Below, in pieces: positions 39,197-48,370 of a stretch of DNA of 64,000 nt. Each line of letters opens with the position of its first letter. Position 1 is the stretch's first letter. The stretch covers positions 1 to 64,000 of the forward strand of contig JALCCG010000033.1 in the NCBI GenBank assembly GCA_023212695.1, given 5' to 3'. This stretch comes from Sporisorium sorghi (lineage: Eukaryota; Basidiomycota; Ustilaginomycetes; Ustilaginales; Ustilaginaceae). A program made the position numbers and the translations under genes. The notes under the pieces are model-generated. The model was not told where the DNA came from. It did no database searches and worked only from the letters and a program-made list of their open reading frames with translations.

Positions 39197-39266
39197 TTTT
39201 TTTTTTTTTGGCGGTTGGCAGTGCCTGTGTTTTTTTTTTTCTTTTTTTTTTTCTTTTTTTTCTTTC
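39197..39266. repeat. T-rich tract (T13, then T11/T11/T7 blocks)
   Basis: T13 at 39197-39209, a 20 bp mixed spacer, then a 37 bp pyrimidine tract of T blocks separated by single C residues at 39230-39266. Confidence 0.9.
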
Positions 39267-40387
39267 AAGATTGTTACATCTCCCAGAAGCCTGCGCAGAA
39301 AGGTTGGCCTTTCTCGTCATGAGATGGTCCCATATCTTCGCCAACTCGGTGTTGCAGCACACAGTAGGACGATGCAAAGAATAGAATTGCATCACAGCGA
39401 CAAAGGCAACGAGTCGAGGGGAAGGGTCAGGGAGAGGGGATGGAAAGAGGAAAGAGGGAGAGACACGGCTCCAGCGACCCGCTGATCGAAACACGTCTTA
39501 GCGCGTCGATCAACCAGCATCGAAGCCAAAGAATGTAGGGGCATTAGGTGACTGAACCATCGCCATGGAACAAAATTGAGCTGCAAAAGAGAGCCCGGCA
39601 AGTCAGCCAAAGATGCACCGAGTTGGTCTAGGAGTATCCTTGTTAGAGTCCTACCGGCATTCGTTTGCCCCTCCGCATCGCCCTCTCGGGAGAGAAGGCG
39701 TAGAGGAAGAGGCGAACGGGATGCGGGCTTCTCGCCAGTTCTCTCCCTGTCGGGAGATCCAAGATGGCGAGGAGGACTCTATGAGGGGATATCCAGATAC
39801 TTTGTTAAACGATGAAGAGAAGAAGGAAGGAGTGATGCGCCGCTGTCGCCATGTTTTCTCTCAACGAAAAGAAAGCGAAGAAGGGGGGGAAAAATAATAA
39901 AATGTTACACCTCTAATACTGACAAATCCAAACAAAACTCGCGGGAATTCACGATTTTTTCGGTGCGTGACAGCTACGGATTCGCATTTCCATTTGAGCC
40001 AAACGCCGCGTTGATGATTCCAACTTTTTATGCTCAGCCAAGTCGAAACGCTTCGGAGAGCGAGAGCCGCTGTGACTGACTCTGTTTCAAGCAACACTTT
40101 CCTCATTCTCAACATCATCACCATCGCAACAAGGGCGCAAAGCAGTTCTCGATCTTCTGCGAACCGAACAGCTGGCACAAGGTGGTGCAGATCTACTGCG
40201 CCTTCTCCATCGCTCCTCACTAAAATAAGTCGATCACTCCGCGAATGTCGACTGGAAGAGCTGTATAGCTTCTAGAAGAGACTCAACTCAGATCATAGAG
40301 CTCGAGCTCGCATCAACGTCTGCTTCCTCCTACTCCTCGAAGAATCGAGTCTTGGGCGGCAGACTAGTGTCCCTCTTCTCATCCTCG

Positions 40388-43300
40388 ATGCCCACCGCGG
40401 CCCAACGGTCCAGCGATGGGCCACCATTGCAAGATACTCAGCACTCAGCTCAAAATCCACCACGAGAACTATCTCCATCGACATCATCGTCAGCACTTGC
40501 AACAGCAACAACAGCAGCAGCAGCATCGCCGTCTTCTTCCTTCGTAGCACGTCACAGCCCCAAGGCTCGTCCACGACCGCTAAACAACCAGCATCACCCC
40601 TATCGCATAGAACTCCTCGACCTCACTCCCGTCTCGGTTTCTCTACTATGGTCCACACGTCCTCCGCCTCTCAGTGCCATCCCACTCGAAGCCATCAACA
40701 CTCAGCTGCGCAAACGCGTCAAGGCTCGGTCCTCGGGCAATGCCGCCCATCGCAGCTCGTCTCCCAGCCGCACATCCGCCAGAGCCACGGCAGTCTCGCC
40801 CTCGCCGACCTCTGCCACCGCCGCTGCTGTCTCCAAATCCAGAAGTCCAGCGACAGGCCAAGCATCTGACCGAAATGCCACCAATTCTTCTTCAAGTCAA
40901 CCGCTCGAAACTCCCATCTCCAAGCTCACCGAAGGTCTTGTAGCAACGCGAAGCTTGAATCGCAAGGTCACCAAGATTCGTCTTCGTGCTCCTCCCACCG
41001 TGGCTGTTCAGCACAGAAGAAGCTCCAACAGCTCTGCCCCTTCCGATTCGGCTCACAACTCCGCCAACGACGACGACACTTGGCCCTCGGACGACGGCGC
41101 CACGGCTGCTGAAGACGAGATTGGCTCTGCCTCTGATGCATCCGACTCGGGCTATGAGGGCGCATCCGACACTCGCCATAACGTTACAAGTGTCTTCAAG
41201 GACCGTGTATCCATCACTGTCAACGGTCACGACTGGTCCCACGTCCTGCTGGGAGAACGTGGCTCCCACGAGGCTATCGTCGTCATCTTTGGTCTCGAGC
41301 CCGAATCTGACTACGATATTCAATTCCTCGTCAAGGCCGGTCTCGATGGCACCCATGACGCTTTCCGCGCCACGCTGCGCACAAGAGCCGAACGTGACAC
41401 ATCCCGTTCCATCGACTCCGCCCCCGCTGCTCGCTCGTCTTCTCCCTCACCCCTCAGTCGTTTGCCCGTCTCTGCACCGGAGTTGGACGTGGTTGATCCT
41501 GCACCCCGCCGTCTAGCTGTCCTCCAAGCCGAACTTGACGCCAGCGAGGCTCACAAGGCTGCTCTCATCGCAGATGTTAAGCGGGCGAGGAAGGATTCGT
41601 CCAAGCACGAGGCTGGCCTCCGACACGAGATCGACGCCGTCAAGCGTGGCATGGACCGAATGAGTGCAACCGATCACCGCAGTCGTCAGAAAGTGCTGGC
41701 TCTGCAGGAGCTCATCAAGCAGACCACCATCCACACAAAGGAGATCAACGAGCAGGCAGAACTCGCCGAGAAGGAGCAGCCCGAATGGGAGGAGCAGGAT
41801 GCCAACCTTGAAGTCCAAGTCGAGACGTTGCGCAAGCAAGTCGAGGCTGAAGAAGCCGCTGCGCAGGCGGAATGGGACAAGGATGATGCAGCGCTAGCCG
41901 CACTCGAAAAGGAACTCCGATCGCTCGAAGCCTCAGCAAAGGCATTAGAAACCGAACGAGATGAGCTGCGCGACGACAAGCTCGCCTCGATCCAGTCCGA
42001 GATCGAACAGGTCAAGGAACAGGCTCGAGAGGCGCTCACCAGGCCAGCAGGCGGCATCGGCGTCAATGCCCGACGTGGCGGTGCTGCTGCGGCCGGCTCG
42101 CAGCGCGGTGGACATCGTCATGCCAGCGGGCCGCACGCTCCTGTCAATGCGGCAGGCCACAAGGGCAAACCAGGAGGCCGGGGAGGCAAGATGGGCAGCT
42201 TTGGCAGCCGTGCCGTCTCGGGTCCTGCTGCTCAGTTTGGCGGGCCGGCCAACAATGGCAACAGTAGCAACAGCACAGGATTCGCTGGAGCATCGCGTGG
42301 CTTCATGCAGAGCTTTGGAAAAGGGTTCCGTCGAGGACAGCATCACAATGCTCATCAAACGCAGAGCTTCGATGCGATGGCTGGTACTGGATATACGGGT
42401 CCCGGCGGTGCATCTCAGCCAGGCGCCATGCTGCCTCCTGGCCAAGCCTACCTTCCGGATCAAGCTGCTATGGGGATGGGTGGATTCGGTGGCAATGGGC
42501 CCTACGCGACAATGGACTCGTTCTACAGCCAAGCACAGCCGCAAGCCTCTCGATTCCCCTCGGGTGCGTCGGAGGCGAGTCAGGACGATCTGTACGACCC
42601 CACGCTGGGCTTTGATCCTTACGACCCGTCCATCGATGCTCGTCGTCGGTCGAGCTTGCCCATTCCGCAAGCGTCGTACAATCCGCCTCCGACCCGGCTG
42701 CCCGCGTCTTCTACGACAACAACGCTCAACCCGGCCAATCCGGAGTTCGTTCCCTCGACGGGATCAAATCACGCCTCCCCTGTCATCAGCAAGAACCCTT
42801 CCGCGTCTTCTGCTCCTGCTCCTGCCAACAAAGCAAATGTAGCGGCAACAGCAAGCACCGCGGTCACCTCGGCGACAGCCTTGCCTGCTCACGCTGCGAT
42901 CGCGACCCAATCACCACCGCCTGGAGTGGCCTCTGTGGAGCACTCGCCCACGTCTTCGTCCAGATTCGCCTTCCCACTCGCTCGTCACTTGCCTACCTCG
43001 AGCATCAGCAGCAATGGCGGCGGCGGCGGTGCTGCTGCTGCTGCTGCTGCTGCTGCTGCATCTTCTTCCCTGGCCACCAAATCGAGCTCGTCTGCACTTG
43101 CTTCGCCCAACAATGCGAGTGCCAACCCGAACAACATCCTCAACCTGCCGCTGGGGTCTGAGCTCAACGTACCGTCGTCGGGCAGCATGGGATCCAGCTT
43201 GTTCTCGATGGGCGCGTCGGGGACCGCGAGTCCGTTCTCGCGCCACTCGCCGCTGCTTGCGCAGGGCATTGATGGGGCGTCTGCTTCTGCCGGAGCGACG

Positions 43301-44056
43301 GGCTTTGCGGGTGCTAGTCCACGGTTCGGAGCGATGGGCTTGCAGGGGCATGCGATTGGGTCGACCGGCAATGCCGGTGGTGGTGGAGCAGACGATATGA
43401 CCTCAGCGCCGTTCGGCACGTCGTCCAAGTTTGGCCCGCTGGACTACGACCCGAGTCTGGACAGCTTTGGGCCCGCGCCTGGTCTCTCGAGCGGTCTGAG
43501 TGCTGCGCATGGCTCCAATGGGCCTGCTGTCGCTGCAGCGGCTGGGGGTGGTGGGTTGCCGTTCAGCTCGAGCACCATGTCGTCGATCTTTGGCGCGGCG
43601 GATACGTGGTCTGCCCCGGCGAGCAACGCCGGCATGTCCGGGTCGGCATCGGCAGCGGGGGGATGGATCACGTCGTCGCCCCCGCTCGGCAGCGGTGCTG
43701 CTCCAGGAGCAGGCGCCAGCGGCGGTGGAGGGGGAGGCGGAAGCGATATCTGGTCGGCCCCGGCACTGCCGGGTGTACCTTCGCAGCTGAGGACCAAGAT
43801 GTCGCTGACGGATCTTACGGCGCAGACGAGCTCCGGGTCGGGGTCGCCTGTGGGTGCGAGTGCTGCGATTGCGGGGAGTGGTGGTGGTGCAGCGCCGTTT
43901 GGATTAGGCGCGCGAATGGGCTTGGGCGCCATCGGTGGCAGCAGCAGTGTGCCGAGCAGGTCGAGCCCGCTCGCGAGTCCTGTGGCTGCGAGTAGTCCTG
44001 CGGCTGCGGTGAAGGAGGGTGGAGGGGATGAGGGTAAGGATGGGCAACAGCAGTAG
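40388..44056 (+). CDS. large fibronectin-III-like/coiled-coil protein of unknown function
   Basis: Intronless, 1222 residues from the first ATG (MPTAAQRSS). After a Ser/Ala-rich N-terminus, a Fn3-like module seems split: PYRIELLDLTPVSVSLLWSTRPP at about 70-92, and HDWSHVLLGERGSHEAIVVIFGLEPESDYDIQFLVKAG at about 280-317, with a disordered insertion between. A strong coiled coil follows at about 372-555, rich in Glu, Lys, Ala and Gln. The rest (about 560-1222) is Gly/Ser/Ala/Pro low complexity with a polyalanine run coded by GCT repeats at about 43028-43060. I do not recognise a named family. The layout suggests a scaffold protein, but that is inference. Confidence 0.75.
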   Translation: MPTAAQRSSDGPPLQDTQHSAQNPPRELSPSTSSSALATATTAAAASPSSSFVARHSPKARPRPLNNQHHPYRIELLDLTPVSVSLLWSTRPPPLSAIPLEAINTQLRKRVKARSSGNAAHRSSSPSRTSARATAVSPSPTSATAAAVSKSRSPATGQASDRNATNSSSSQPLETPISKLTEGLVATRSLNRKVTKIRLRAPPTVAVQHRRSSNSSAPSDSAHNSANDDDTWPSDDGATAAEDEIGSASDASDSGYEGASDTRHNVTSVFKDRVSITVNGHDWSHVLLGERGSHEAIVVIFGLEPESDYDIQFLVKAGLDGTHDAFRATLRTRAERDTSRSIDSAPAARSSSPSPLSRLPVSAPELDVVDPAPRRLAVLQAELDASEAHKAALIADVKRARKDSSKHEAGLRHEIDAVKRGMDRMSATDHRSRQKVLALQELIKQTTIHTKEINEQAELAEKEQPEWEEQDANLEVQVETLRKQVEAEEAAAQAEWDKDDAALAALEKELRSLEASAKALETERDELRDDKLASIQSEIEQVKEQAREALTRPAGGIGVNARRGGAAAAGSQRGGHRHASGPHAPVNAAGHKGKPGGRGGKMGSFGSRAVSGPAAQFGGPANNGNSSNSTGFAGASRGFMQSFGKGFRRGQHHNAHQTQSFDAMAGTGYTGPGGASQPGAMLPPGQAYLPDQAAMGMGGFGGNGPYATMDSFYSQAQPQASRFPSGASEASQDDLYDPTLGFDPYDPSIDARRRSSLPIPQASYNPPPTRLPASSTTTTLNPANPEFVPSTGSNHASPVISKNPSASSAPAPANKANVAATASTAVTSATALPAHAAIATQSPPPGVASVEHSPTSSSRFAFPLARHLPTSSISSNGGGGGAAAAAAAAAASSSLATKSSSSALASPNNASANPNNILNLPLGSELNVPSSGSMGSSLFSMGASGTASPFSRHSPLLAQGIDGASASAGATGFAGASPRFGAMGLQGHAIGSTGNAGGGGADDMTSAPFGTSSKFGPLDYDPSLDSFGPAPGLSSGLSAAHGSNGPAVAAAAGGGGLPFSSSTMSSIFGAADTWSAPASNAGMSGSASAAGGWITSSPPLGSGAAPGAGASGGGGGGGSDIWSAPALPGVPSQLRTKMSLTDLTAQTSSGSGSPVGASAAIAGSGGGAAPFGLGARMGLGAIGGSSSVPSRSSPLASPVAASSPAAAVKEGGGDEGKDGQQQ
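43028..43060. repeat. GCT repeat coding polyalanine
   Basis: About ten GCT units in the 1222-residue protein's frame, giving a polyalanine run next to a short Gly run, in the disordered C-terminal half. Confidence 0.85.
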
Positions 44057-44443
44057 GAAGCGGCAGAGGTGGAAATGGACACTTGAGAAATGTACTTTTA
44101 GAGCCTTGCAGACATCCATTTTCACACTTGTCAGGCTGCGTGAGGGATGGGAGTGCAGCGAGGGGAGCCTCAGTGTCGGGTGGTCTCAGTGAAATGGCTG
44201 CGCTCATCATCATCCACGAATCGACTCGGAAGACGGCGTTTCCAAGCTCACACTTGATCCACTTCGAGCACAGCATCGCACACGGCTCGATCAGGGCAGG
44301 AGAATGCGAAAAGGATTGCATGGGAACGTTCGGATCGTCATCTTGCAGCAATTACAAGAACATGACAATCCGCGCGCGCGAAATTTTGGTACGGTATGAT
44401 GGTACAGATGATGCGGCAAGTAAGGATTGGAACGGGGCACCGT
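44057..44443. other. convergent intergenic region
   Basis: 387 bp between the stop at 44056 and the eL36 stop at 44444, read convergently. No gene is supported. It should contain both terminators; no clear element stands out apart from a short CG dinucleotide run near 44370. Confidence 0.5.
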
Positions 44444-45800
44444 TTAGTGGCCGGCACGGCGCTGTTCAGCGATGACGTTGGTGAGGCTCTCCATCTTGTT
44501 CTTGGCGCGGCGGAGGGTTCCGACGCGGCGCTTGATGAACTTGCGTGCGCGCTTGTCCTTCGAGTTGCGGATGAGCTCCATGGCGCGGCGCTCGTAGGGC
44601 GCGAACCCGGCGACCTCGCGGACGACCGAGCGGATCACCTTGACGCGCTCGCCCTGGCGACCCTTGCGGTTCGACGGGCGGGGAGCAAGCACGCGGCGCT
44701 CAGTGGGGTGGCCGCGGTTGATGCCCCAGACGAGACCTGCAACGTTGAAAGGAGGGTGAAGGAACGAGGGGTAAGGTTGGTCAGTATGAGAACATTTGGA
44801 GAGGTGGGAGGGGTGCGTCAATCATCGCACGGTAGCAGTGGCAGCAGCGATAGCAGTAGGAGCGGCGGCGACAGCAGCATTGGTCGGTCTGATGATCGGT
44901 TCTGGTCGGGTAAGTAGTCGAGCAAGAGTCGTTGGAATGCGAATGACGGGCGAGTGATTGTCGCAAAGTTGATATGGCGGGAGCAGATGTCGTCATGAGA
45001 GGAAGCCAATGTTGTCGTTGGAAGCTATGCAGATGTCTCGAGCATTCCCGTGAATGATCCGCTGTAGCATCGATCCCGTCTCCTGCCATCGTACCAAAGC
45101 TTGCCCACGCGAGACTGCAAAGGGCTAAGCTGACAGCATCTCCGTCACTCCTGCACAGCGTCAGACCTAACTCGGGAAGCCGCCATCCAGAATGCCTGCT
45201 CCCGTCACGACACCTTGACCTCTTGCCAGGAAAAGTCAGACACATGGAGCCAAAGTCTCCCTGCAGATGCTTTCCGTCCAAACTGACATTTCCTTCGTTG
45301 GCCACAGTATGTGCAGCACCCTACTGCGGGAGACGCTGAAATCTCCCATCACTAAAACCCATCGGTTGACCCAGACAGCCAGATGTGATCCTGATGCAGC
45401 AACTTGATCTATGTCTTTGCCGATGCTGCTGACGACTTGGCCAACGAAGCCAGGTGTCCATCTCTCTCTCTCTCCTGTCCAGACACGTCCTGATCTTCCT
45501 CTTCCGATACTGCCGTAACAAAAGTGCTAAATCTGCAATCTGCTATGCTGGCGGACGCTGTCGAAACAGTCTTTGTCGAAGGTCACAATGACTAGTTCTG
45601 CATATGCTGTGGTCGGCTTTGTCGAATGAGATGCTGCTCTGCTGTTGATGATATCGTGTTGTTGCTATTTTCGCTGCTGCTGCTGCTGCTGCTGCTGCTG
45701 AAACTGCTACCTTGAGTCGATGGTCGAACGACGGTGGGGCGGAATACACACCAGATCGAGGCACGCCGGCCTTGTGAGCAGGGTTGGACGAGTTACCCAT
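44444..45800 (-). CDS. RPL36: 60S ribosomal protein eL36 (RPL36)
   Basis: Two exons, complement of 45752-45800 and 44444-44736, give 113 residues. Exon 1 codes [16 protein letters not shown] and joins exon 2 as [11 protein letters not shown] in frame (G|GT). The eL36 signature [20 protein letters not shown] with [20 protein letters not shown] matches the family closely, ending in QRRAGH. The 1015 bp intron has donor GTGTGT, a CTGAC branch site at about 44777 and acceptor TTGCAG after a pyrimidine tract. The N-terminus is about ten residues longer than in yeasts. The long intron also carries a GCT repeat. The weak donor leaves a small chance that the first exon is different. Confidence 0.9.
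45672..45701. repeat. GCT repeat inside the eL36 intron
   Basis: About ten GCT/CTG units on the + strand (CAG on the transcribed strand), 50 bp downstream of the eL36 donor site. Confidence 0.85.
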
Positions 45801-46325
45801 TATGACGAGATGTGAAGAATACGAGGTGGTGGATGATGATCTTGAGGGATGGAGGGAGAAGGTAGCAGTAATCGCGATGTTCTGATGGCGACCAACTCTG
45901 CCGCTCTGTGGCTCTCGCATGACTAGGCTCGCTGCTGCCACTCATCATTCGCACTCTCACATCGACGACTCTCAAAATTCGCAGTTCGAAGGTTCTGCCG
46001 GTCTGCTGCCTTGAATTTTTCGATGAAGCACCACAGCGCTGTGCCGAGCCAAACTTGGGCTGGATCGAATTTCCAGAGCGGCAGCCGCATCTTGCGCTTT
46101 CAAATTTCTTCGCAGTCCGGTCGAGGAACACGTGATGCTTGCTGAACCTCGGCCGAAGTTTTGTTTGCTTAACAGCTGCTTAGTCATGTGAAGGTTCAGG
46201 GTCCTTCAGAATTTCTCCAAAAATCTCCACTTCGTGTCCGAACAGTGACCGACGCCGGCGCGCAGAACGCGACTGCGCCACACACGCATTGACAAGCTGG
46301 TCTCGACATCCGTGCGCTGTTCGAC
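45801..46325. promoter_or_regulatory. divergent promoter between eL36 and pICln genes
   Basis: 525 bp between the eL36 ATG at 45800 and the pICln ATG at 46326. It has TTTCG/GAAA-rich patches near 46010-46230. No TATA box or gene is recognised. Confidence 0.45.
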
Positions 46326-47240
46326 ATGTCAACACTCAGCAACCATCATTACCAACTCGAGACCTCGCCCCGCTTGCATCTCGGTGCAGACATCAGAATG
46401 GAGGAAATATCCGCGCCACCGACCTATGCGACGGCGGAACAGCTTGCACAGCTGCAGGCAAGCACACCGCAGTCTTTCGACAACATCGCTCCACAGCTGC
46501 ATCTTCACCTTGCGCAGTCGACCGTCTACGTGAGCCCATCGCCTTCGTCACGACCATCATGCTTTGAGCGACAAAACATCGCAAGCACATCTAATGGAGC
46601 CACAGGACATGCTGGTGACGACGACGACGATGATGAAGAACAAGCCGAGGTATTGCAAGCTTCAGGCGAGCTGTGGCTCACCGAGCGAGAGCTCTCGTTT
46701 CTCGCACCCAAGACCGGGACAGGATTTCGTCTTGGCTACCCGAACGTAGCGCTGCACGCAGTGACGCGAACAGCCCCAAGCTTTGTCTCGACTTCCAACG
46801 GCGCGGCCTCTTCCTCCACCTCACCGCAAGCCTTTCACGGCTGCCTCTACTGCCAGCTCGACCGAGGTCTCAATGCTGCCACTGCAGAGATGGGCGTCGA
46901 TGGCGACGACGACGACGACGGCGGCGAGTTTGTCGAAATGTACATCTGCACTCCAGACAGTGCGTCGCTGGATCAGCTATTTGAATCGCTCTCGCACTGC
47001 GCATCGCTGCACCCTTCCGGTCCGGTTGACGACGACGGTGGACATCCTTTCTCCGGGATTGCACCTTTCGGCACCAGCGGGTCTGGCACGCAGCTGGGCG
47101 ATGGCATGGATCAAGACGAACACGACGACGACGAAGGCGCGTTCGACGATGCAGACGGGGATGATGATCAAGAGCTTAGCGAGACTGGCAGGGTGAGAGC
47201 CGACTTCCAAACCCCCGATTCACGCTATCGTCCCTACTGA
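46326..47240 (+). CDS. pICln, methylosome subunit (Sm-protein chaperone)
   Basis: As an unspliced frame it has 304 residues, ending VRADFQTPDSRYRPY. pICln presents Sm proteins to the PRMT5 methylosome during snRNP assembly. The PH-like core shows SGELWLTERELSFLAPKTGTGFRLGYPNVALHAVTR at about 112-147, then FHGCLYCQLD, and FVEMYICTPDSASLDQLFESLSHCASLHP at about 202-230. Acidic runs at about 95-108, 190-200 and near the C-terminus are typical of the family. A donor AGG|GTGAGA lies at 47193, inside the last 16 codons. If used, the intron 47193-47329 removes the stop and joins the frame to the calcipressin reading frame. Which form dominates cannot be told from DNA. Confidence 0.85.
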   Translation: MSTLSNHHYQLETSPRLHLGADIRMEEISAPPTYATAEQLAQLQASTPQSFDNIAPQLHLHLAQSTVYVSPSPSSRPSCFERQNIASTSNGATGHAGDDDDDDEEQAEVLQASGELWLTERELSFLAPKTGTGFRLGYPNVALHAVTRTAPSFVSTSNGAASSSTSPQAFHGCLYCQLDRGLNAATAEMGVDGDDDDDGGEFVEMYICTPDSASLDQLFESLSHCASLHPSGPVDDDGGHPFSGIAPFGTSGSGTQLGDGMDQDEHDDDEGAFDDADGDDDQELSETGRVRADFQTPDSRYRPY

Positions 47241-47329
47241 GAGCGTGCTCGCCGTCATCTGCTGCTCTGGCCGTTCAAGTCGCGCTGACACATGCTCCTC
47301 GTCTCAATTTTGTCTGCGTCTCCTCACAG
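47193..47329 (+). other. candidate intron joining pICln to calcipressin
   Basis: 137 bp with donor GTGAGA, branch site CTGAC at 47285-47289, a pyrimidine-rich stretch and acceptor CTCACAG. Both ends are in phase 0, so splicing joins codon 289 of pICln to CGC AAC CTC and gives a 635-residue fused frame. Retention gives the pICln stop at 47238-47240. Confidence 0.65.
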
Positions 47330-47356
47330 CGCAACCTCGCCCACCTCGAGAGCGTC

Positions 47357-48370
47357 ATGCAGTGGCCCGACTCGGACGAAGCCGAGACACCCTCGCTCAT
47401 CGACGAGCCCACGAGTGCCGATGCTACCGCAAGCAGCGTCAATGCCGCCACAAACACGCTCATTCTGTCCAACCTGCCGGTGGAGTTCTTTATCCCTCAC
47501 ATCTGCTCGCTGCTGCTCTCGCTGCTCAATACGTACGGGCCCATGGTGCGCTGGACGCCGCTGCCATCAGTGGGGCGTGCGGTTGTCGTATTCGAGGACA
47601 CGCAAGGCGCCACTCTGGCCAAGGCTGGGTTGGATCGCCTTGTCCTTCCATTCGAGGACAGCGATGTGCAGGGCGTACAGCGGGCGTCGGACGAAGACGA
47701 CGGCACAATTCTGCGTGCGATCTTCGGCCCTGTCACCGATCCAACCGCCGAACCAGAGACGCTGGCGGTACCAACGACGGACAAGAACTTCTTGATTTCA
47801 CCACCGGGCAGCCCACCCGTCGGCTGGGAACCGATCCGCGAAGATCCGCCGAACAGAGACACGCTCGCCGAGGACCTCATGAAGGCGCTCGCCGATCTGC
47901 GCGATACGGGCAGCCACATCGAGTCGCACCAGCCGCGCGTCTGGGGCGAGGCTGTCGCTGAGGAGCACGGTACAGCAGCGCAGAAGAGTGGAGCAGCAGG
48001 AACGCCCGAAGTGATCCTCGCGCCAAGCACCGCACCGGCTATGCGCACGTTCACGCCTGGCTGGCTCCGCGGCAGTCCAGCCGAAACACAGTCGCAGCGA
48101 GGCGAGGAAGAGCAGATCGAGCTGCCGGGTGTCACGGTGCAATCGTTCGACGGAGACGATCAGAACGATGATGGTGGAGGTGCAAAGCTCTACAATGGGT
48201 TCAGCATCAGCTCGGTCAAGGCGACCGTCGAGTCGATGCGCGGGCCAGTGTCGAGTTTGGGGGGCGGTCTGGGTGCGGCGACGGAAGGTGACGAGGCTGG
48301 AGGATTGAGACGCATCACGCCGACGAGCAGGCCGCCGTTGAATGGGCACGACTACCCTGCCGACGCCTGA
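47357..48370 (+). CDS. calcipressin (RCAN), calcineurin regulator
   Basis: From the ATG at 47357 it has 337 residues; the frame is open upstream to the acceptor at 47330. The RRM-like N-terminal part has NTLILSNLPVEFF at about 33-45 and YGPMVRWTPLPSVGRAVVVFED at about 56-77. The family hallmark FLISPPGSPPVGWEP at about 145-159, followed by REDPPN and LAEDLMKALADL, is the phosphoregulated calcineurin-binding segment. A C-terminal ITPTSRPPL resembles the distal calcineurin-docking region. RCAN proteins bind and tune calcineurin in Ca2+ stress signalling. Only 116 bp separate the pICln stop from this ATG, too little for an ordinary promoter here, which supports a shared transcript. Family length is usually 200-270; the extra is disordered tail. 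Confidence 0.85.
   Translation: MQWPDSDEAETPSLIDEPTSADATASSVNAATNTLILSNLPVEFFIPHICSLLLSLLNTYGPMVRWTPLPSVGRAVVVFEDTQGATLAKAGLDRLVLPFEDSDVQGVQRASDEDDGTILRAIFGPVTDPTAEPETLAVPTTDKNFLISPPGSPPVGWEPIREDPPNRDTLAEDLMKALADLRDTGSHIESHQPRVWGEAVAEEHGTAAQKSGAAGTPEVILAPSTAPAMRTFTPGWLRGSPAETQSQRGEEEQIELPGVTVQSFDGDDQNDDGGGAKLYNGFSISSVKATVESMRGPVSSLGGGLGAATEGDEAGGLRRITPTSRPPLNGHDYPADA

Larger units (their letters stand above)
38649..40387. other. 1.7 kb gap with long A and T tracts
   Basis: No supported gene on either strand; the frames present are short or consist of homopolymer translation. The centre holds A30 (39089-39118) and, 78 bp later, T13 and a 37 bp T-rich tract (39197-39266), an arrangement that could pair as an inverted repeat. 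CT-rich sequence from about 40080 leads into the gene starting at 40388. Confidence 0.5.

Noticed and set aside
39089..39266. Retroposed poly-A gene copy at the A30 tract
   Set aside because: No gene-like sequence precedes the tract and no flanking duplication was found.
45181..45360. C/D snoRNA candidate in the eL36 intron (GTGATGG ... CTGA on the minus strand)
   Set aside because: The C box has a mismatch and the flanks (GGTTTT and TTTTCC) cannot pair as a terminal stem.
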